64,000 bases of DNA from Rhizobium sp. FY34 (GCF_005222845.1 NZ_STFZ01000014.1:399517-463516); one strand, 5' to 3'. Shown: positions 1 through 9,395, counted from the stretch's first letter. Program-made: numbers and translations. Notes: generated by a model not told the origin, from the letters alone.

Positions 1-2
1 CG

Positions 3-695
3 CTTTCGCTACATGGCGTTGGATTGTCGATCGGGGCGGCCCGCGGGCTCGACAAGGCGCATCTGGCGCGCCTTCGCCAGTTGATCGATCGCTACCGGCC
101 GCAGAGCTTTTCCGAACATCTGGCCTGGTCAACGCATGAAACGGGCTTCCTCAACGATTTACTGCCTGTTCCTTATACGGAAGAAACGCTGGCGCGTGTC
201 GTGGCGCATGTCGATGAGACACAGCAGACGCTGGGCCGGCCACTTTTGCTCGAAAATCCATCGACCTATGTGCTGTTTGCCGACAGCACGATCGACGAGG
301 TGGATTTCATGGCGACCATTGCGCAGCGTACCGGCTGTGGCCTTCTGCTGGACGTCAACAATGTGATGGTTTCGGCGGTCAATCACCGGCTCGATCCCTT
401 TGCCTATATCGATCGTTTTCCAGTCGAGCTCGTGGGAGAGATCCATCTTGCCGGCTATGACGAGACGACGGATGCTGCCGGCGACCGACTGCTGATCGAT
501 GCGCATGGCACGTCGGTCAGGAATGACGTGATCGAACTCTATCGCTACACATTGGCGCGCAGCGGTCCATTGCCCACCCTGATTGAATGGGACAATGACG
601 TTCCCGATTTTGCCACGCTGAATGCAGAGGCGGCACGCGCCGATGCCATGCTGTCGGCAGCCGCTCTGCAGCATGCCAAGGGGCGTGCCGCATGA
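3..695 (+). CDS. bufB: MNIO-family (DUF692) bufferin-maturation enzyme, 5' end cut by window
   Basis: Multinuclear non-heme iron oxidative enzyme of the DUF692/BufB type. In characterised bufferin systems BufB modifies cysteines of a small copper-binding peptide with help from BufC. The reading frame is open from base 3 and encodes the family's HGVGLSIG motif before the first possible start (TTG at 24), so the true start and the usual upstream bufferin peptide gene lie outside the window. Likely iron ligands are visible in family motifs: [30 protein letters not shown] and LIEWDND. The stop overlaps the bufC start (ATGA). Confidence is high for family; the peptide substrate cannot be seen. Confidence 0.9.
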   Translation, partial: LSLHGVGLSIGAARGLDKAHLARLRQLIDRYRPQSFSEHLAWSTHETGFLNDLLPVPYTEETLARVVAHVDETQQTLGRPLLLENPSTYVLFADSTIDEVDFMATIAQRTGCGLLLDVNNVMVSAVNHRLDPFAYIDRFPVELVGEIHLAGYDETTDAAGDRLLIDAHGTSVRNDVIELYRYTLARSGPLPTLIEWDNDVPDFATLNAEAARADAMLSAAALQHAKGRAA

Positions 696-1474
696 TCACG
701 GGCTTTGCTGAAAGTCAGGACGCGTTTGCAGCCGCCTTGCTGCATGCGGACCAACCGCTGCCGCCGGGTATTACCACCGCCCGCGGCATGGCAGATGCCG
801 CACGCTTTGCTGTCTACCGCAACAATGTCTTTGTCGGGTTGACCGGGGCGCTGGCGCAACGCTTTGTGGTGACGGAGCAGCTTGTCGGCACCGATTTCTT
901 TGCCGGCATGGCGCGTGCCTATGCCCAGGATCACAAACCACGCTCCCCGCTGATCATCGACTATGGCGATGATTTTCCCGATTTCGTAGCCGCATTTCCA
1001 CCCGCCGGTGGCCTTCCCTACCTGCCTGATCTGGCCCGCATCGAGGTAGCCTGGACGCAGGCCTACCATGCGGCGGATGCCGTGCCGCTCGATCTTGCAG
1101 CCCTTGCCGAAGTCTCTCCCGAAATACTGCCCGACTTGCGCCTTGTCGCCCATCCGTCAGTCCGGCTGATCCGGTCGGATTTTCCCGTGGGTTCCATCTG
1201 GAATGCGCATCAGCAGGACGAAGTCATGCCCGTGAGCGACTGGTATGGACAGGCGGTTCTGGTGCTGCGGCCGCACATGGATGTCGATGTCTGCATTCTG
1301 CCACCGCAGGACGCCGTCTTTGCCGCATTCCTTTTGAACGGAGCCTCTTTGGGCGAGGCAGCCCAAGCGGCATTTGCCGCAGCCCCCGAGTTCGATTTCG
1401 GCGCGGCGCTATTGGGCCTTGTCAATCTCGGTGCATTTTGCGCCTTCCATCCGGATAAAGGATCAAACCCATGA
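692..1474 (+). CDS. bufC: BufC/HvfC-type DUF2063 partner protein
   Basis: DUF2063 (putative DNA-binding domain) protein of 260 residues, the usual partner of DUF692 enzymes, thought to present the peptide precursor to BufB. The N-terminal domain spans about residues 8-95 and includes RFAVYRNN followed by the [14 protein letters not shown] stretch typical of the family. The C-terminal part (about 140-250) is the more variable BufC domain. The start overlaps the bufB stop by 4 bases and its own stop overlaps the next start, so the three genes look translationally coupled. No membrane segment or signal peptide is visible, consistent with cytosolic action before peptide export. Confidence 0.85.
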   Translation: MITGFAESQDAFAAALLHADQPLPPGITTARGMADAARFAVYRNNVFVGLTGALAQRFVVTEQLVGTDFFAGMARAYAQDHKPRSPLIIDYGDDFPDFVAAFPPAGGLPYLPDLARIEVAWTQAYHAADAVPLDLAALAEVSPEILPDLRLVAHPSVRLIRSDFPVGSIWNAHQQDEVMPVSDWYGQAVLVLRPHMDVDVCILPPQDAVFAAFLLNGASLGEAAQAAFAAAPEFDFGAALLGLVNLGAFCAFHPDKGSNP

Positions 1475-1968
1475 AGACGCAAGCCACCGAAACGCACACC
1501 ACGCGTCCCGCCCTTGTCTCGCTGGTCACGGGTGCCAATACCCTTCTGTCGCGCATCCCTCCATCGCTGCCGCTTCTCGCCTTACGCTTTGCGCTTGCCG
1601 TTCCGTTCTTCAATTCGGGGCTGACGAAATGGGATGGCTTCCTGACGCTGTCGCAAGGCGCCCGCTATCTCTTCGAAGAGGAGTTCAAGCTGCATATCTT
1701 CGGCAGCGAGATCGCCTATCCGTTTCCGCTCGTTATGGCGGGTGCTTCGGGGATCGCTGAACTGCTTTTGCCGATCTTGCTGGTCCTTGGTTTTGGCACA
1801 CGCTTTGCCGCTCTTGGCCTGCTTGTCATGACGGCGATCATCCAGCTGACCATTCCGGACGGCTGGGCGAATTTCCATCTGCCCTGGGCGGCCATGGCGC
1901 TGACGCTCGTGGTGTTCGGGGGAGGCCGGATCGCACTGGACGGCTTGCTGATGCAACGTCGGGCCTGA
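1471..1968 (+). CDS. DoxX-family membrane protein of the bufferin operon
   Basis: A 165-residue DoxX-type integral membrane protein with about four hydrophobic segments (near residues 33-52, 75-97, 103-122 and 135-155). The LRFALAVPFFNSGLTKWDGF stretch near residue 37 is the family signature. It overlaps bufC by 4 bases (ATGA). DoxX genes often close bufBC operons, where a redox or membrane-assembly role is assumed but not established. No soluble domain is present. It ends 18 bp from the convergent RpiR-family gene. Confidence 0.85.
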   Translation: MKTQATETHTTRPALVSLVTGANTLLSRIPPSLPLLALRFALAVPFFNSGLTKWDGFLTLSQGARYLFEEEFKLHIFGSEIAYPFPLVMAGASGIAELLLPILLVLGFGTRFAALGLLVMTAIIQLTIPDGWANFHLPWAAMALTLVVFGGGRIALDGLLMQRRA

Positions 1969-1986
1969 TCTGCCCGGCACATGTTT

Positions 1987-2871
1987 TCACTTGGCGCTTG
2001 GCCTGATCAGCGTTCTCAGCTCGATCAGACGTTCGAGGGAATCCAGCGTGGCCTTGGGGCGCACAGCCGAATAGGTGATATGCAGCAGTTCGATTGCGAT
2101 CAGCGAAGGGGCGTGCAGTGCCACGTGTTCGGATTTTGCCCGCGGCAGAACTAGCACTTCGGCGGCATGATTGCGCAAGGGGCTGTCGGCTTTGCCCAGA
2201 ACCATGACGATCGGAATGCTCAGCCGTTCCGCTTCCGCAATGGTTGCCATCGCTTCACGATGCGCACGGCCATGCAAAAGCATGATCAGCAATTGGCCGG
2301 GGCGCATGGCAAGCAGCTGTTCGGCAAGTGATATGCCTGTGGCATTGAGGGCATAGCTCGGCACGCCCGAGCGGCTGAACAGCCTTGCGCCATAGTCTGC
2401 AATGATGCCCGAGGCGCCGATGCCGAAAATGGCAACCGCCTCGGCTGTGGTGAAGAGGCGGGTTATACCGCTCAGCGCCTGGCGGTTTTCGCTCGAAGAC
2501 AGGGTCTCCACCGTGGCGGCGGTTGTCTGCAGCACGAAGTCTATGGCGTGGCTCACATGGCCATCGACGTCGCGCAACGTCGCTGCCATCTTCTCGATCG
2601 GCGAATCCGTCTCGCCGAGCCAGGCTTCCAGCACGTCCTTCAATTCGCGCAGGCCGCTGAAGCCGAGTGCCTGGATGGCGCGGATGACCGTGGCATCGGA
2701 GGCGCCGGTTTCAAAGCCGATTTCCAGCGCCGAGAGGCCAAGCACGCGATGCCGATGCGCATCGATGAACTCGACCACTTTCAGGAGGCCGGGCGACAGC
2801 CGTTCGCGTCGCTTTGCCAGCTGTTCGCCGAAACGATCCTTGAGACGGTTGGGTGTGGGGGGTAACGACAT
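1987..2871 (-). CDS. MurR/RpiR-family transcriptional regulator
   Basis: A 294-residue regulator with an N-terminal RpiR-type helix-turn-helix (about residues 1-80; ALEIGFETGASDATVIRAIQALGFSG is the recognition region) and a C-terminal SIS sugar-phosphate-binding domain (about 125-260; FGIGASGIIADYGARLFSRSG). The start is supported by GGGAAG a few bases upstream. It lies 115 bp downstream of the siderophore substrate-binding gene in the same direction. RpiR proteins usually sense phosphosugars, so a link to iron uptake is not implied by family. The target is unknown. Confidence 0.85.
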   Translation of the reverse strand: MSLPPTPNRLKDRFGEQLAKRRERLSPGLLKVVEFIDAHRHRVLGLSALEIGFETGASDATVIRAIQALGFSGLRELKDVLEAWLGETDSPIEKMAATLRDVDGHVSHAIDFVLQTTAATVETLSSSENRQALSGITRLFTTAEAVAIFGIGASGIIADYGARLFSRSGVPSYALNATGISLAEQLLAMRPGQLLIMLLHGRAHREAMATIAEAERLSIPIVMVLGKADSPLRNHAAEVLVLPRAKSEHVALHAPSLIAIELLHITYSAVRPKATLDSLERLIELRTLIRPSAK

Positions 2872-2986
2872 CAGGCTTCCCTGTCAGCGCCTTGTGCGCG
2901 GCAGGTCCGGCAGGCGATGCAAGGATTCGCACACTTCTCCCACAGTTTGAAGGGCAAAATCGGCCCATCTGGACGCAATCTTCGGC

Positions 2987-3934
2987 TCATTCCGGTCGGG
3001 GCGCAAAGGCTGTCTGCACCGTTGCCACCATGCGCGACAGGGCGGCATAGGAATTGGAGATGGCTTCTTCGCGCGGAATTAGGATGTAGCGCCCGTTGCG
3101 GCATGCGGACAAATACCGGCAGAAGCCGGGCACGATCTTTTCCATGGCGGCGATCTCGGCCTTGGCGCCGGCCTTGCGGTCCGAGCGATAGGGATCGAAA
3201 ATCACATCGGCGTCGAGATCCGGCAGGCGTTCGGCGCTGATGACGACGCTTTCGCCCGCCGGTATCTCGTTCATCACGGCCGGGAATCGGAAGCCGGCAT
3301 CGCGCAGCACCTGACCGATGGCGCGGTAGCTGTGATAGACATTGAGCTTGCCGCGCAGAGGCTGGAACACGGAGACCGTCCGTTTTTCGGGCTGGATTTC
3401 GGCCTTCAACAGGGCGATCTGCTCACGGTAACGGCTTTCCAGCCGCGCAAGCTCCGTATGTCGTCCCGTGGCGGCGGCAAGCATCCTGTAGACATGAGGC
3501 GCGCCGAGATCGGAATTGACGACGAGGGTCGGCGCCAGCTGCTCCAGTTTTGCCACCGGCGTGGAGCGGGACATCTCGGTAATGATAAGGTCCGGCTTCA
3601 GAGCCGCTACCGCCTCCAGATCGATTTCTGCCGCGCCGAGGAAGGCGATGTCGGCCGTGTCAAAGTCTACGCCGGTGAGCAGTTTCGACGAGCGCAGATA
3701 GGGGCTGCCATCCCGGTTGAGGCGGCCATGGCTGGCAATTGGCAGTACTCCAAGCTCGATCAGCGGAATGGTCACGTCGACATCATAGTCCGAGACGATG
3801 CGCGTGGCCGGCTGCGCCAGCACCACCGTGCGACCGAGATCGTCCACGAGCGTGATCGGCTGCGTGACCGGTTGTGCATTGGCTGCAAAGAGCGGCAGGA
3901 CCGCCAGCAGCAGGGAAAGGATGAGAGGCTTCAT
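2987..3934 (-). CDS. Iron-siderophore ABC transporter, periplasmic binding protein
   Basis: FecB/FepB-type periplasmic binding protein (315 residues) with a cleavable signal peptide (about residues 1-20, ending ANA-QP) and the two-lobed periplasmic-binding fold; LKPDLIIT near residue 110 is characteristic. It captures a ferric-siderophore delivered through the outer-membrane receptor and passes it to the permease. It is the last gene of the importer operon (ATPase, two permeases, this gene), 6 bp after the permease gene. The siderophore cannot be named from sequence alone. Confidence 0.88.
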   Translation of the reverse strand: MKPLILSLLLAVLPLFAANAQPVTQPITLVDDLGRTVVLAQPATRIVSDYDVDVTIPLIELGVLPIASHGRLNRDGSPYLRSSKLLTGVDFDTADIAFLGAAEIDLEAVAALKPDLIITEMSRSTPVAKLEQLAPTLVVNSDLGAPHVYRMLAAATGRHTELARLESRYREQIALLKAEIQPEKRTVSVFQPLRGKLNVYHSYRAIGQVLRDAGFRFPAVMNEIPAGESVVISAERLPDLDADVIFDPYRSDRKAGAKAEIAAMEKIVPGFCRYLSACRNGRYILIPREEAISNSYAALSRMVATVQTAFAPRPE

Positions 3935-3940
3935 GGCGGT

Positions 3941-4975
3941 TCAGATCCTGTTTCGACGCAGCCACAGCAGAAGGATCAGCATTGGCGCGCCGATCATGGC
4001 AAGCGGAATGCCGACGGGCAGCCGGATGGGTAAAAACAGCATGGCACCGGCCAGATCAGCCGAAAGCACCAGAAGCGCGCCGATCAGCATGGCCGAGACC
4101 AGACGGCTGCGCAGGCTCTGGCGAGGCAGTAAACGGGCCAGATGCGGCGCGATGAGCCCGACAAAGCCGAGCCCGCCGACGACCGAGACCGCGCCCGCCA
4201 CGAGAAGCACGACGGCGCAGAGGCACAAGCTGCGCAGCCATGCCTGGCGCACGCCAAGTGTTGCGGCCTTTTCCGCGCCGATATCATCGAGTTCCGCATG
4301 GCGTGCCAGAGATAGGATGATGGCGGATGCGACAATAAGAATGAGGCTCGCAAGCTGGACGCCCGGCCAGTCGGCGCCTTCCAGGCTACCGGCAAGCCAG
4401 AGCATGACCCGCTGCAGGCTGCGGATATCAGCGGACGTCAGCAACACGACGAGAACGGATGACAGGCACCAGGACAGTCCGAAGCCGATCATGACGAAGG
4501 TGAGCGGCGAGGTGCCGCGAGCGAGAAAGCCGACGGCAAGCCCGGCGGCCAGCCCGCCGGCAAGGCCAATGACGGGGCGCAGGCCAAGCGGGGCCGCCGG
4601 GAAGGCGAGGATCAGCGCCACGATGCAGAGTGCGGCGCCGGCCTTGACGCCGATCAGGCTCGGATCCGCCAGCCCGTTGCGCGTCACGTGCTGGGTCAGC
4701 CCGCCGGCAAGTGCCAGCATGGCGCCGCTCAACATGGCAAGGGCCAGGCGCGGCGCGCGCAATTGCCCAAGAATGACGCTCGGCGTCCAGCCGATATCGC
4801 CTAGGCTCAGCCATGCAAGCACTGTTCCTGGCGCAATGGCATGGCTGCCAAGCCCAAGGCTGAGCACGGCGGCAAGCACCAGTGCCAGCAAGAGCCACAG
4901 ATTGGCGAGCAAAGCCTGTGGGCGAAATCGGAGCGAGAAGCCGGCAGCGCGCCAGACAAAACCATGGCTGCTCAT
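3941..4975 (-). CDS. Iron-siderophore ABC transporter permease (FecD-like)
   Basis: FecCD/BtuC-type permease of 344 residues with about nine to ten hydrophobic helices, the typical length. LGSHAIAPG near residue 45 and GGLGFVGLIAPHLAR near residue 268 are family landmarks; the latter region contacts the ATPase. The start overlaps the stop of the upstream permease (ATGA at 4972-4975), which suggests coupled synthesis of the two permease halves. It acts in the inner membrane. Confidence 0.88.
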   Translation of the reverse strand: MSSHGFVWRAAGFSLRFRPQALLANLWLLLALVLAAVLSLGLGSHAIAPGTVLAWLSLGDIGWTPSVILGQLRAPRLALAMLSGAMLALAGGLTQHVTRNGLADPSLIGVKAGAALCIVALILAFPAAPLGLRPVIGLAGGLAAGLAVGFLARGTSPLTFVMIGFGLSWCLSSVLVVLLTSADIRSLQRVMLWLAGSLEGADWPGVQLASLILIVASAIILSLARHAELDDIGAEKAATLGVRQAWLRSLCLCAVVLLVAGAVSVVGGLGFVGLIAPHLARLLPRQSLRSRLVSAMLIGALLVLSADLAGAMLFLPIRLPVGIPLAMIGAPMLILLLWLRRNRI

Positions 4976-5985
4976 AGGCGCTTCCTTGTCACCATCCAGA
5001 TGAAGACCGGTGCGCCGGCAAGGCCGGTGACGGCGCCGGTCGGCAGTTCGATGGGCGCCAGGAGCCCGACCGCCAGAATGTCTGCGGCAAGTAGCAGGGC
5101 TGCACCGGACAAGGCGACGAGCAAAAGGGCGCTGACGGACGGGCGGTGGTGCAGATGCGGCCAGAGCGCCGGCGCCATCAGGCCGATAAAGCCGATCGGC
5201 CCGACAAGCGACACGGCAGCGCCGCAGAGGAGCGCTGTGACGGCAAGTGCTGCAAGCCGGGTGCGGCGAACCGAGGCGCCCAGCGTGGTGGCCAGTGTTT
5301 CGCCGAGCGTGAAGGCGGACAGCGCCGGCATCAGCAGGCAGGCGAGCACCAGCCCGAGCGCGGCAGCCGGTGCGGTTGCGACGATGGCCGCATAGCTGAC
5401 GCCGGCACTGTCGCCGACCAGCCAGAACCGCAATTGTTCCAGCGTGTCTTCGTCGAGGATCAGGATGGCCGAGACGATCGCATGGGAGAGTGCCGAAAGA
5501 GCAATGCCGAAAAACACCATGCGCGCCGGATCGAAGCGATCTGTGCCGACTGTCGACAGCATCAGCACCAGGCCAAAGACGATGCCGGCGCCAAGGCTTG
5601 CGACCAGTGGCATGACCATGTCCGGCATGGGAAAGAGCGGATAGGTGGTGAGGAGAACCACAGCAAGGCTTGCACCGGCATTGAGCCCCAGGATCTGCGG
5701 TTCTCCCAGGCGATTGCGCATGGCCGTTTGCAAGAGATAGCCGGCGGCGCCCAGGGCCGCGCCGGCAATTGCCACGGCCAGAATGCGCGGCAGCCGCAAG
5801 AAGAGGATGACGAAGCGGTCGAAATCCTCATGCTTTCTGTTGGCGATTACATCGATGAAGGACGACAAAGGGATGGTTCGCGGCCCCTGCAAAAGGTGCA
5901 GGACAGCCAGGGCGATCAAGACGGCAAACACGCACAGGAGAAGGTTTCGCCAGCGATGGCCGGCATGGGCTGCGGCTCTTGTCAC
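4972..5985 (-). CDS. Iron-siderophore ABC transporter permease (FecC-like)
   Basis: The second FecCD-type permease, 337 residues, with N-terminal hydrophobic helix LLLCVFAVLIALAVLHLL and the family LPRILAVAIAGAALGAAGYLLQ segment near residue 67. GPIGFIGLMAPALWPH near residue 262 corresponds to the conserved FVGL-PH loop. It probably forms a heterodimer with the neighbouring permease. Both ends overlap neighbours by 4 bases: the stop with the next permease and the start with the ATPase stop. Confidence 0.88.
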   Translation of the reverse strand: MTRAAAHAGHRWRNLLLCVFAVLIALAVLHLLQGPRTIPLSSFIDVIANRKHEDFDRFVILFLRLPRILAVAIAGAALGAAGYLLQTAMRNRLGEPQILGLNAGASLAVVLLTTYPLFPMPDMVMPLVASLGAGIVFGLVLMLSTVGTDRFDPARMVFFGIALSALSHAIVSAILILDEDTLEQLRFWLVGDSAGVSYAAIVATAPAAALGLVLACLLMPALSAFTLGETLATTLGASVRRTRLAALAVTALLCGAAVSLVGPIGFIGLMAPALWPHLHHRPSVSALLLVALSGAALLLAADILAVGLLAPIELPTGAVTGLAGAPVFIWMVTRKRL

Positions 5986-6809
5986 GCGGAGTGCCCCGGC
6001 ACGGCCATCGTTCCTGGCAGGAAGACGGGTAGCCCCGTCTGCGGATGGGGTACGGATACGCAGGCGAGATCGAAGACGTCCTCAACGATGGCGCAGGTGC
6101 AGAGCGCTGGATCTGCCAGCCGATGCCGGACCGTGCCATTTTTCAGAAAGACGAGATGATCGGCATATTGCAGCGCCATGTTCAGGTCATGCAGCACGCA
6201 GACCACCGTGCGGCCGTGCTTGTGAACCAGATCGCGCAACAGATCGAGAATGGCAACCTGATGGGCCACATCGAGGAAGGTGGTCGGCTCATCGAGCAGC
6301 AGAAGCGGCGTTTCCTGCGCCAGCACCATGGCAATCCACACTCTTTGCCGCTGGCCGCCGGACAGGCTTTCCACCGGCCGTTCCGCCAGATCCGCAATGC
6401 CGGTCAGGGCAATGGCGTCCGCCACCGCCGCTTCGTCCGCCCGGCTCCAGTGGCGCAGGAAACCCTGATGCGGAAACCGGCCGCGCGCCACCAGATCAAA
6501 GGTGCTGATGCCTTCCGGCACGGGCGGTTGCTGCGGCAGCATGCCGAGCCGACGTGCAACCTGAAGCGTCGGCTGGCGGGCAATGTCATGGCCATCCAGC
6601 AGCACGCTGCCATGGCGCGCCGGCAAAAGCCGGGCAAAGGCCGATAGAAGCGTGGATTTTCCCGAGCCGTTGGGGCCGAGCAATGCCGTCAGCTGGTTGT
6701 TGGCGATCTGCAGCGCAATGCCTTCCACCACGGTTTTGGCCCCGTAACCGATGGAAAGCTTGTCGGCTGTCAGGCGTGGCTGTGGTAGGTGCTCGGCATT
6801 TCCGGTCAT
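5982..6809 (-). CDS. Iron-siderophore ABC transporter ATPase (FecE-like)
   Basis: ABC ATPase of 275 residues that powers the importer. Visible are Walker A GPNGSGKST (about residue 45), the Q-loop MLPQQPPVP, signature LSGGQRQR (about 148), Walker B LLLLDEPT and the H-loop VLHDLN. It is the first gene of the operon, which is unusual as binding-protein genes often come first. Its promoter region faces that of the TonB-dependent receptor and contains an iron-box-like site at 6856-6870. No strong ribosome binding site is seen before the ATG. Confidence 0.9.
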   Translation of the reverse strand: MTGNAEHLPQPRLTADKLSIGYGAKTVVEGIALQIANNQLTALLGPNGSGKSTLLSAFARLLPARHGSVLLDGHDIARQPTLQVARRLGMLPQQPPVPEGISTFDLVARGRFPHQGFLRHWSRADEAAVADAIALTGIADLAERPVESLSGGQRQRVWIAMVLAQETPLLLLDEPTTFLDVAHQVAILDLLRDLVHKHGRTVVCVLHDLNMALQYADHLVFLKNGTVRHRLADPALCTCAIVEDVFDLACVSVPHPQTGLPVFLPGTMAVPGHSA

Positions 6810-6855
6810 TTTGGCGCGGGACTTCGGTTGAAAGACCGGCCCTTGTCGTCATAGA

Positions 6856-6870
6856 TGAATGTAGTAGTCA
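6856..6870. promoter_or_regulatory. IRO/RirA-like iron box, left copy of a 21-bp inverted repeat
   Basis: TGA-ATGTAGTAG-TCA fits the TGA-N9-TCA pattern described for RirA-controlled (IRO) promoters in rhizobia. The box sits inside a 21-bp segment (6851-6871) whose exact reverse complement occurs at 7125-7145. It is about 40 bp upstream of the ABC-importer ATPase start, a position suited to iron-dependent repression of that operon. Confidence 0.65.
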
Positions 6871-6871
6871 A

Positions 6872-7124
6872 CTATTATGGTGTCATTAAAGTTTGGCCGC
6901 GGCCTGTATAAGCCTTTGCGCTGACGGCTGGCTCCCGGCTGGGGTGTCTCCCGTCAGAGCGGCAGATAGGTTCCAAATGGCAGGTCCTACGCCCGCATTT
7001 TAAAAGGTTTCTGCCGGTTTACAGGGCCGCTCTTGGCATGTGTCCGAGCATCGAAGGGGCTTGGCCGCTTCACAAAGCCAGGCGGGCAGAGGGCGCCCGT
7101 CAATCCCAGCATTCGGAAAAATAC
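6872..7124. other. Intergenic region between divergent iron-uptake units
   Basis: No convincing gene here. The stretch between the two iron boxes contains a hairpin-forming segment (CGCT/GACGG at 6919-6927 pairing with CCGTCAGAGCG at 6951-6961, with a 2-base bulge). It otherwise serves as divergent promoter and leader DNA for the importer operon and the receptor. Confidence 0.5.
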
Positions 7125-7125
7125 T

Positions 7126-7140
7126 TGACTACTACATTCA
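7126..7140. promoter_or_regulatory. IRO/RirA-like iron box, right copy
   Basis: TGA-CTACTACAT-TCA is the reverse complement of the box at 6856-6870. It is part of a perfect 21-bp inverted repeat (7125-7145), 30 to 55 bp upstream of the receptor start. It probably controls the receptor gene together with the importer operon. Confidence 0.65.
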
Positions 7141-7194
7141 TCTATCTGACCACCGGCCATCCGCTTTCCGATGAACACCTGTGTGCGATATCCC

Positions 7195-9339
7195 ATGACA
7201 ATCAACCGACCCGCCTCTCTCATCTGCCTGTCGCTGACACTCGGTGGAGCAAGCCTGATGCTGCCAAACGATGGTCTGGCCGACGACGAGAGCGTGACCG
7301 TATTGGACAGGGTTCTGGTCGATGGAACGGCCAATGGCGGATCGGGCAAGAGTTACAAGGCCAGCCGCACCTCCACGGCAACCCGCAGCGATGCCCCTGT
7401 TACTGAAATCCCGCAGGCGATCACCACCGTGACGACGCAGGCGCTGAAGGATAAGTCAGCCGATAGTCTCGACGATGCCCTGTCGGATGTCAGCGGCATT
7501 TCGCAATCCAACACCATTGCCGGCGCCAATGATGCGATCATTCGCCGTGGCTTTGGCGAAAGCCGCGACGGCTCCATTCTGACCGATGGTCTCAACACGG
7601 CCCTTGCGCATAATTTCAACGCCACGACCGACCATGTCGAGGTGTTGAAAGGTCCGGCCTCGACGCTGTACGGCGTTCTGGATCCTGGCGGCATGATCAA
7701 TTTGGTGACGAAGAAGCCGGAAGATGAGTTTTCGGCTGAGGTCTGGTCGAAGGTCAGCGCCTTTGGCGCCGGTCGCTATTCCAGCAAGGCGGGTCTTGAT
7801 GTGACAGGGCCGGTCAGCGACAGCGGCGTGTCCTACCGCCTGATCACCGAGGGCGAGAAGGGCGACTATTGGCGCAATCTGGGCGAAAACCGCAACTGGC
7901 TCGTGGCGCCCTCGCTGAAATGGCAAGGCGAGGCAACCGAGATCGACCTGTCCTATACGCATGAAGATTATTTGACGCCCTACGACCGCGGCACCGTCTA
8001 TGACGCGACGCGACGTGCCTTTCTGGATATCAGCCCGCGCCAGCGGCTGGACGAAGGCTGGTCGGAAGTCGATGGCAAGTCGGATCTTTTCAAGGCATCG
8101 ATCAACCGCGAACTTGGCGAGGACTGGGACCTGTCGTTGAACTATGGCTTCAGCAAGGACAGTTTTTCCGCCGACCAGACGCGGGCAACGGCCTATAATT
8201 CCGCAACCGGCGTGCTGACCCGCCGCTCCGATGTGCGCGGCTATTACGATACGACTGTGCATTCGCTGAGGGCCGATCTGACCGGCAAGGAAGACCTGTT
8301 CGGCTTTGAAAACGAGTTTCTTTTCGGCGTCGCACTGCGAAAAGAAGATATTGCCCGCTCAACCCTGCAGCAGTGCAATCTCAACACGCGCTTTAACGTC
8401 AACGCCCCGGTCTATGGTGCCATTGCACCGTGCAGCTACAATGCGGCGACCTCGATCCGGGAATATCAGAACCTCAACACGCAGGCGATCTATGCCCAGG
8501 ATCGTGTGCATCTCACCGAGCAGTTGATCGCGGTTGCCGGGCTGCGGCTTGAGCATTACGACATCGAAGCCGGCGCCGGCTCGACGGTCAATACCGATAC
8601 GGCCGGGAACGCGCTGATCCCCAATGCCGGCCTCGTCTACAAGGTAACGGCGGATGCCTCGCTCTATGCCAATGTGGCCCGGACCTTCCGCCCCAACAGC
8701 TCAATCACCAGCGCCTATGGCGGTCTCGATCCGGAAAAGGGCATTTCCTACGAGATCGGCGCGAAAGCCGATTTCACTGACTGGCTGAGCGGAACGCTTG
8801 CCGTCTTCTATGCTGAGAAGAAGAATGTTGCCTATGCCGAAACCGTCGGCGGCGAGACGGTCTATCGCACGGCGGGCCTGGTGCGCTCCAAGGGCATCGA
8901 GCTTGATCTGGCCGGCCAGTTGACCGATGAGTTGCAGGCCGTGGCGAGCTATGGCCTGACCGATGCCCATGTGGTGGAAGATCCCGATTATGCCGGGAAC
9001 GATTTGGCCAATGTCGCCCGCCACACGGCAGCCCTTCGGCTGGCCTATGAATATGGCGAGGTGTTTGGCGGTGCGGGCAGCCTGCGCTTTGGTGCCGGCT
9101 TGCGGTCTGCCGGCCGGCGTGCCGGTGATGCGGCCAACAGTTTCTACCTGCCCGGATACGGCGTGGTCGATCTGTTTGCCTCCTATACGATCGAGCGTGA
9201 GCGGCCGATCGAGATCCAGCTCAACCTCAACAACATTTTCGACAAGACCTATTATACGTCGTCAATCGGCAATTCCGCCTATGGCGTTTCCGTCGGCCAG
9301 TCGTTCAACGCGGCCCTGTCGGTCAGCATGAAGTTCTGA
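7195..9339 (+). CDS. TonB-dependent siderophore receptor
   Basis: Outer-membrane receptor of about 714 residues. An N-terminal signal peptide (ending near GLADD) is followed by a plug domain (about 50-165; TEIPQAITTV and GFGESRDGSILTDGLN are typical of siderophore receptors) and a 22-strand beta-barrel to the terminal Phe (SMKF). It imports a ferric-siderophore using TonB energy and hands it to the divergent ABC importer. An in-frame ATG at 7171 is also possible; I chose 7195 because the protein then starts directly at the signal peptide, but neither has a clear ribosome binding site. Confidence 0.88.
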   Translation: MTINRPASLICLSLTLGGASLMLPNDGLADDESVTVLDRVLVDGTANGGSGKSYKASRTSTATRSDAPVTEIPQAITTVTTQALKDKSADSLDDALSDVSGISQSNTIAGANDAIIRRGFGESRDGSILTDGLNTALAHNFNATTDHVEVLKGPASTLYGVLDPGGMINLVTKKPEDEFSAEVWSKVSAFGAGRYSSKAGLDVTGPVSDSGVSYRLITEGEKGDYWRNLGENRNWLVAPSLKWQGEATEIDLSYTHEDYLTPYDRGTVYDATRRAFLDISPRQRLDEGWSEVDGKSDLFKASINRELGEDWDLSLNYGFSKDSFSADQTRATAYNSATGVLTRRSDVRGYYDTTVHSLRADLTGKEDLFGFENEFLFGVALRKEDIARSTLQQCNLNTRFNVNAPVYGAIAPCSYNAATSIREYQNLNTQAIYAQDRVHLTEQLIAVAGLRLEHYDIEAGAGSTVNTDTAGNALIPNAGLVYKVTADASLYANVARTFRPNSSITSAYGGLDPEKGISYEIGAKADFTDWLSGTLAVFYAEKKNVAYAETVGGETVYRTAGLVRSKGIELDLAGQLTDELQAVASYGLTDAHVVEDPDYAGNDLANVARHTAALRLAYEYGEVFGGAGSLRFGAGLRSAGRRAGDAANSFYLPGYGVVDLFASYTIERERPIEIQLNLNNIFDKTYYTSSIGNSAYGVSVGQSFNAALSVSMKF

Positions 9340-9347
9340 CGCTGAAT

Positions 9348-9381
9348 TGCCATTGGCCGGCTCAGGCGCTGGCCAATGGCA
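9348..9381. terminator. Hairpin between convergent genes
   Basis: TGCCATTGGCC (9348-9358) is the exact reverse complement of GGCCAATGGCA (9371-9381), giving an 11-bp stem and 12-base loop. It lies between the receptor stop and the convergent DoxX-like stop. There is no T-run on either side, so it may be a bidirectional or 3'-stabilising hairpin rather than a classic intrinsic terminator. Confidence 0.5.
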
Positions 9382-9395
9382 TGATCAGGACGCTG

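Noticed and set aside
7038..7406. 122-codon frame crossing the receptor promoter
   Set aside because: Overlaps the iron box and the receptor start in another frame, with no recognisable product.
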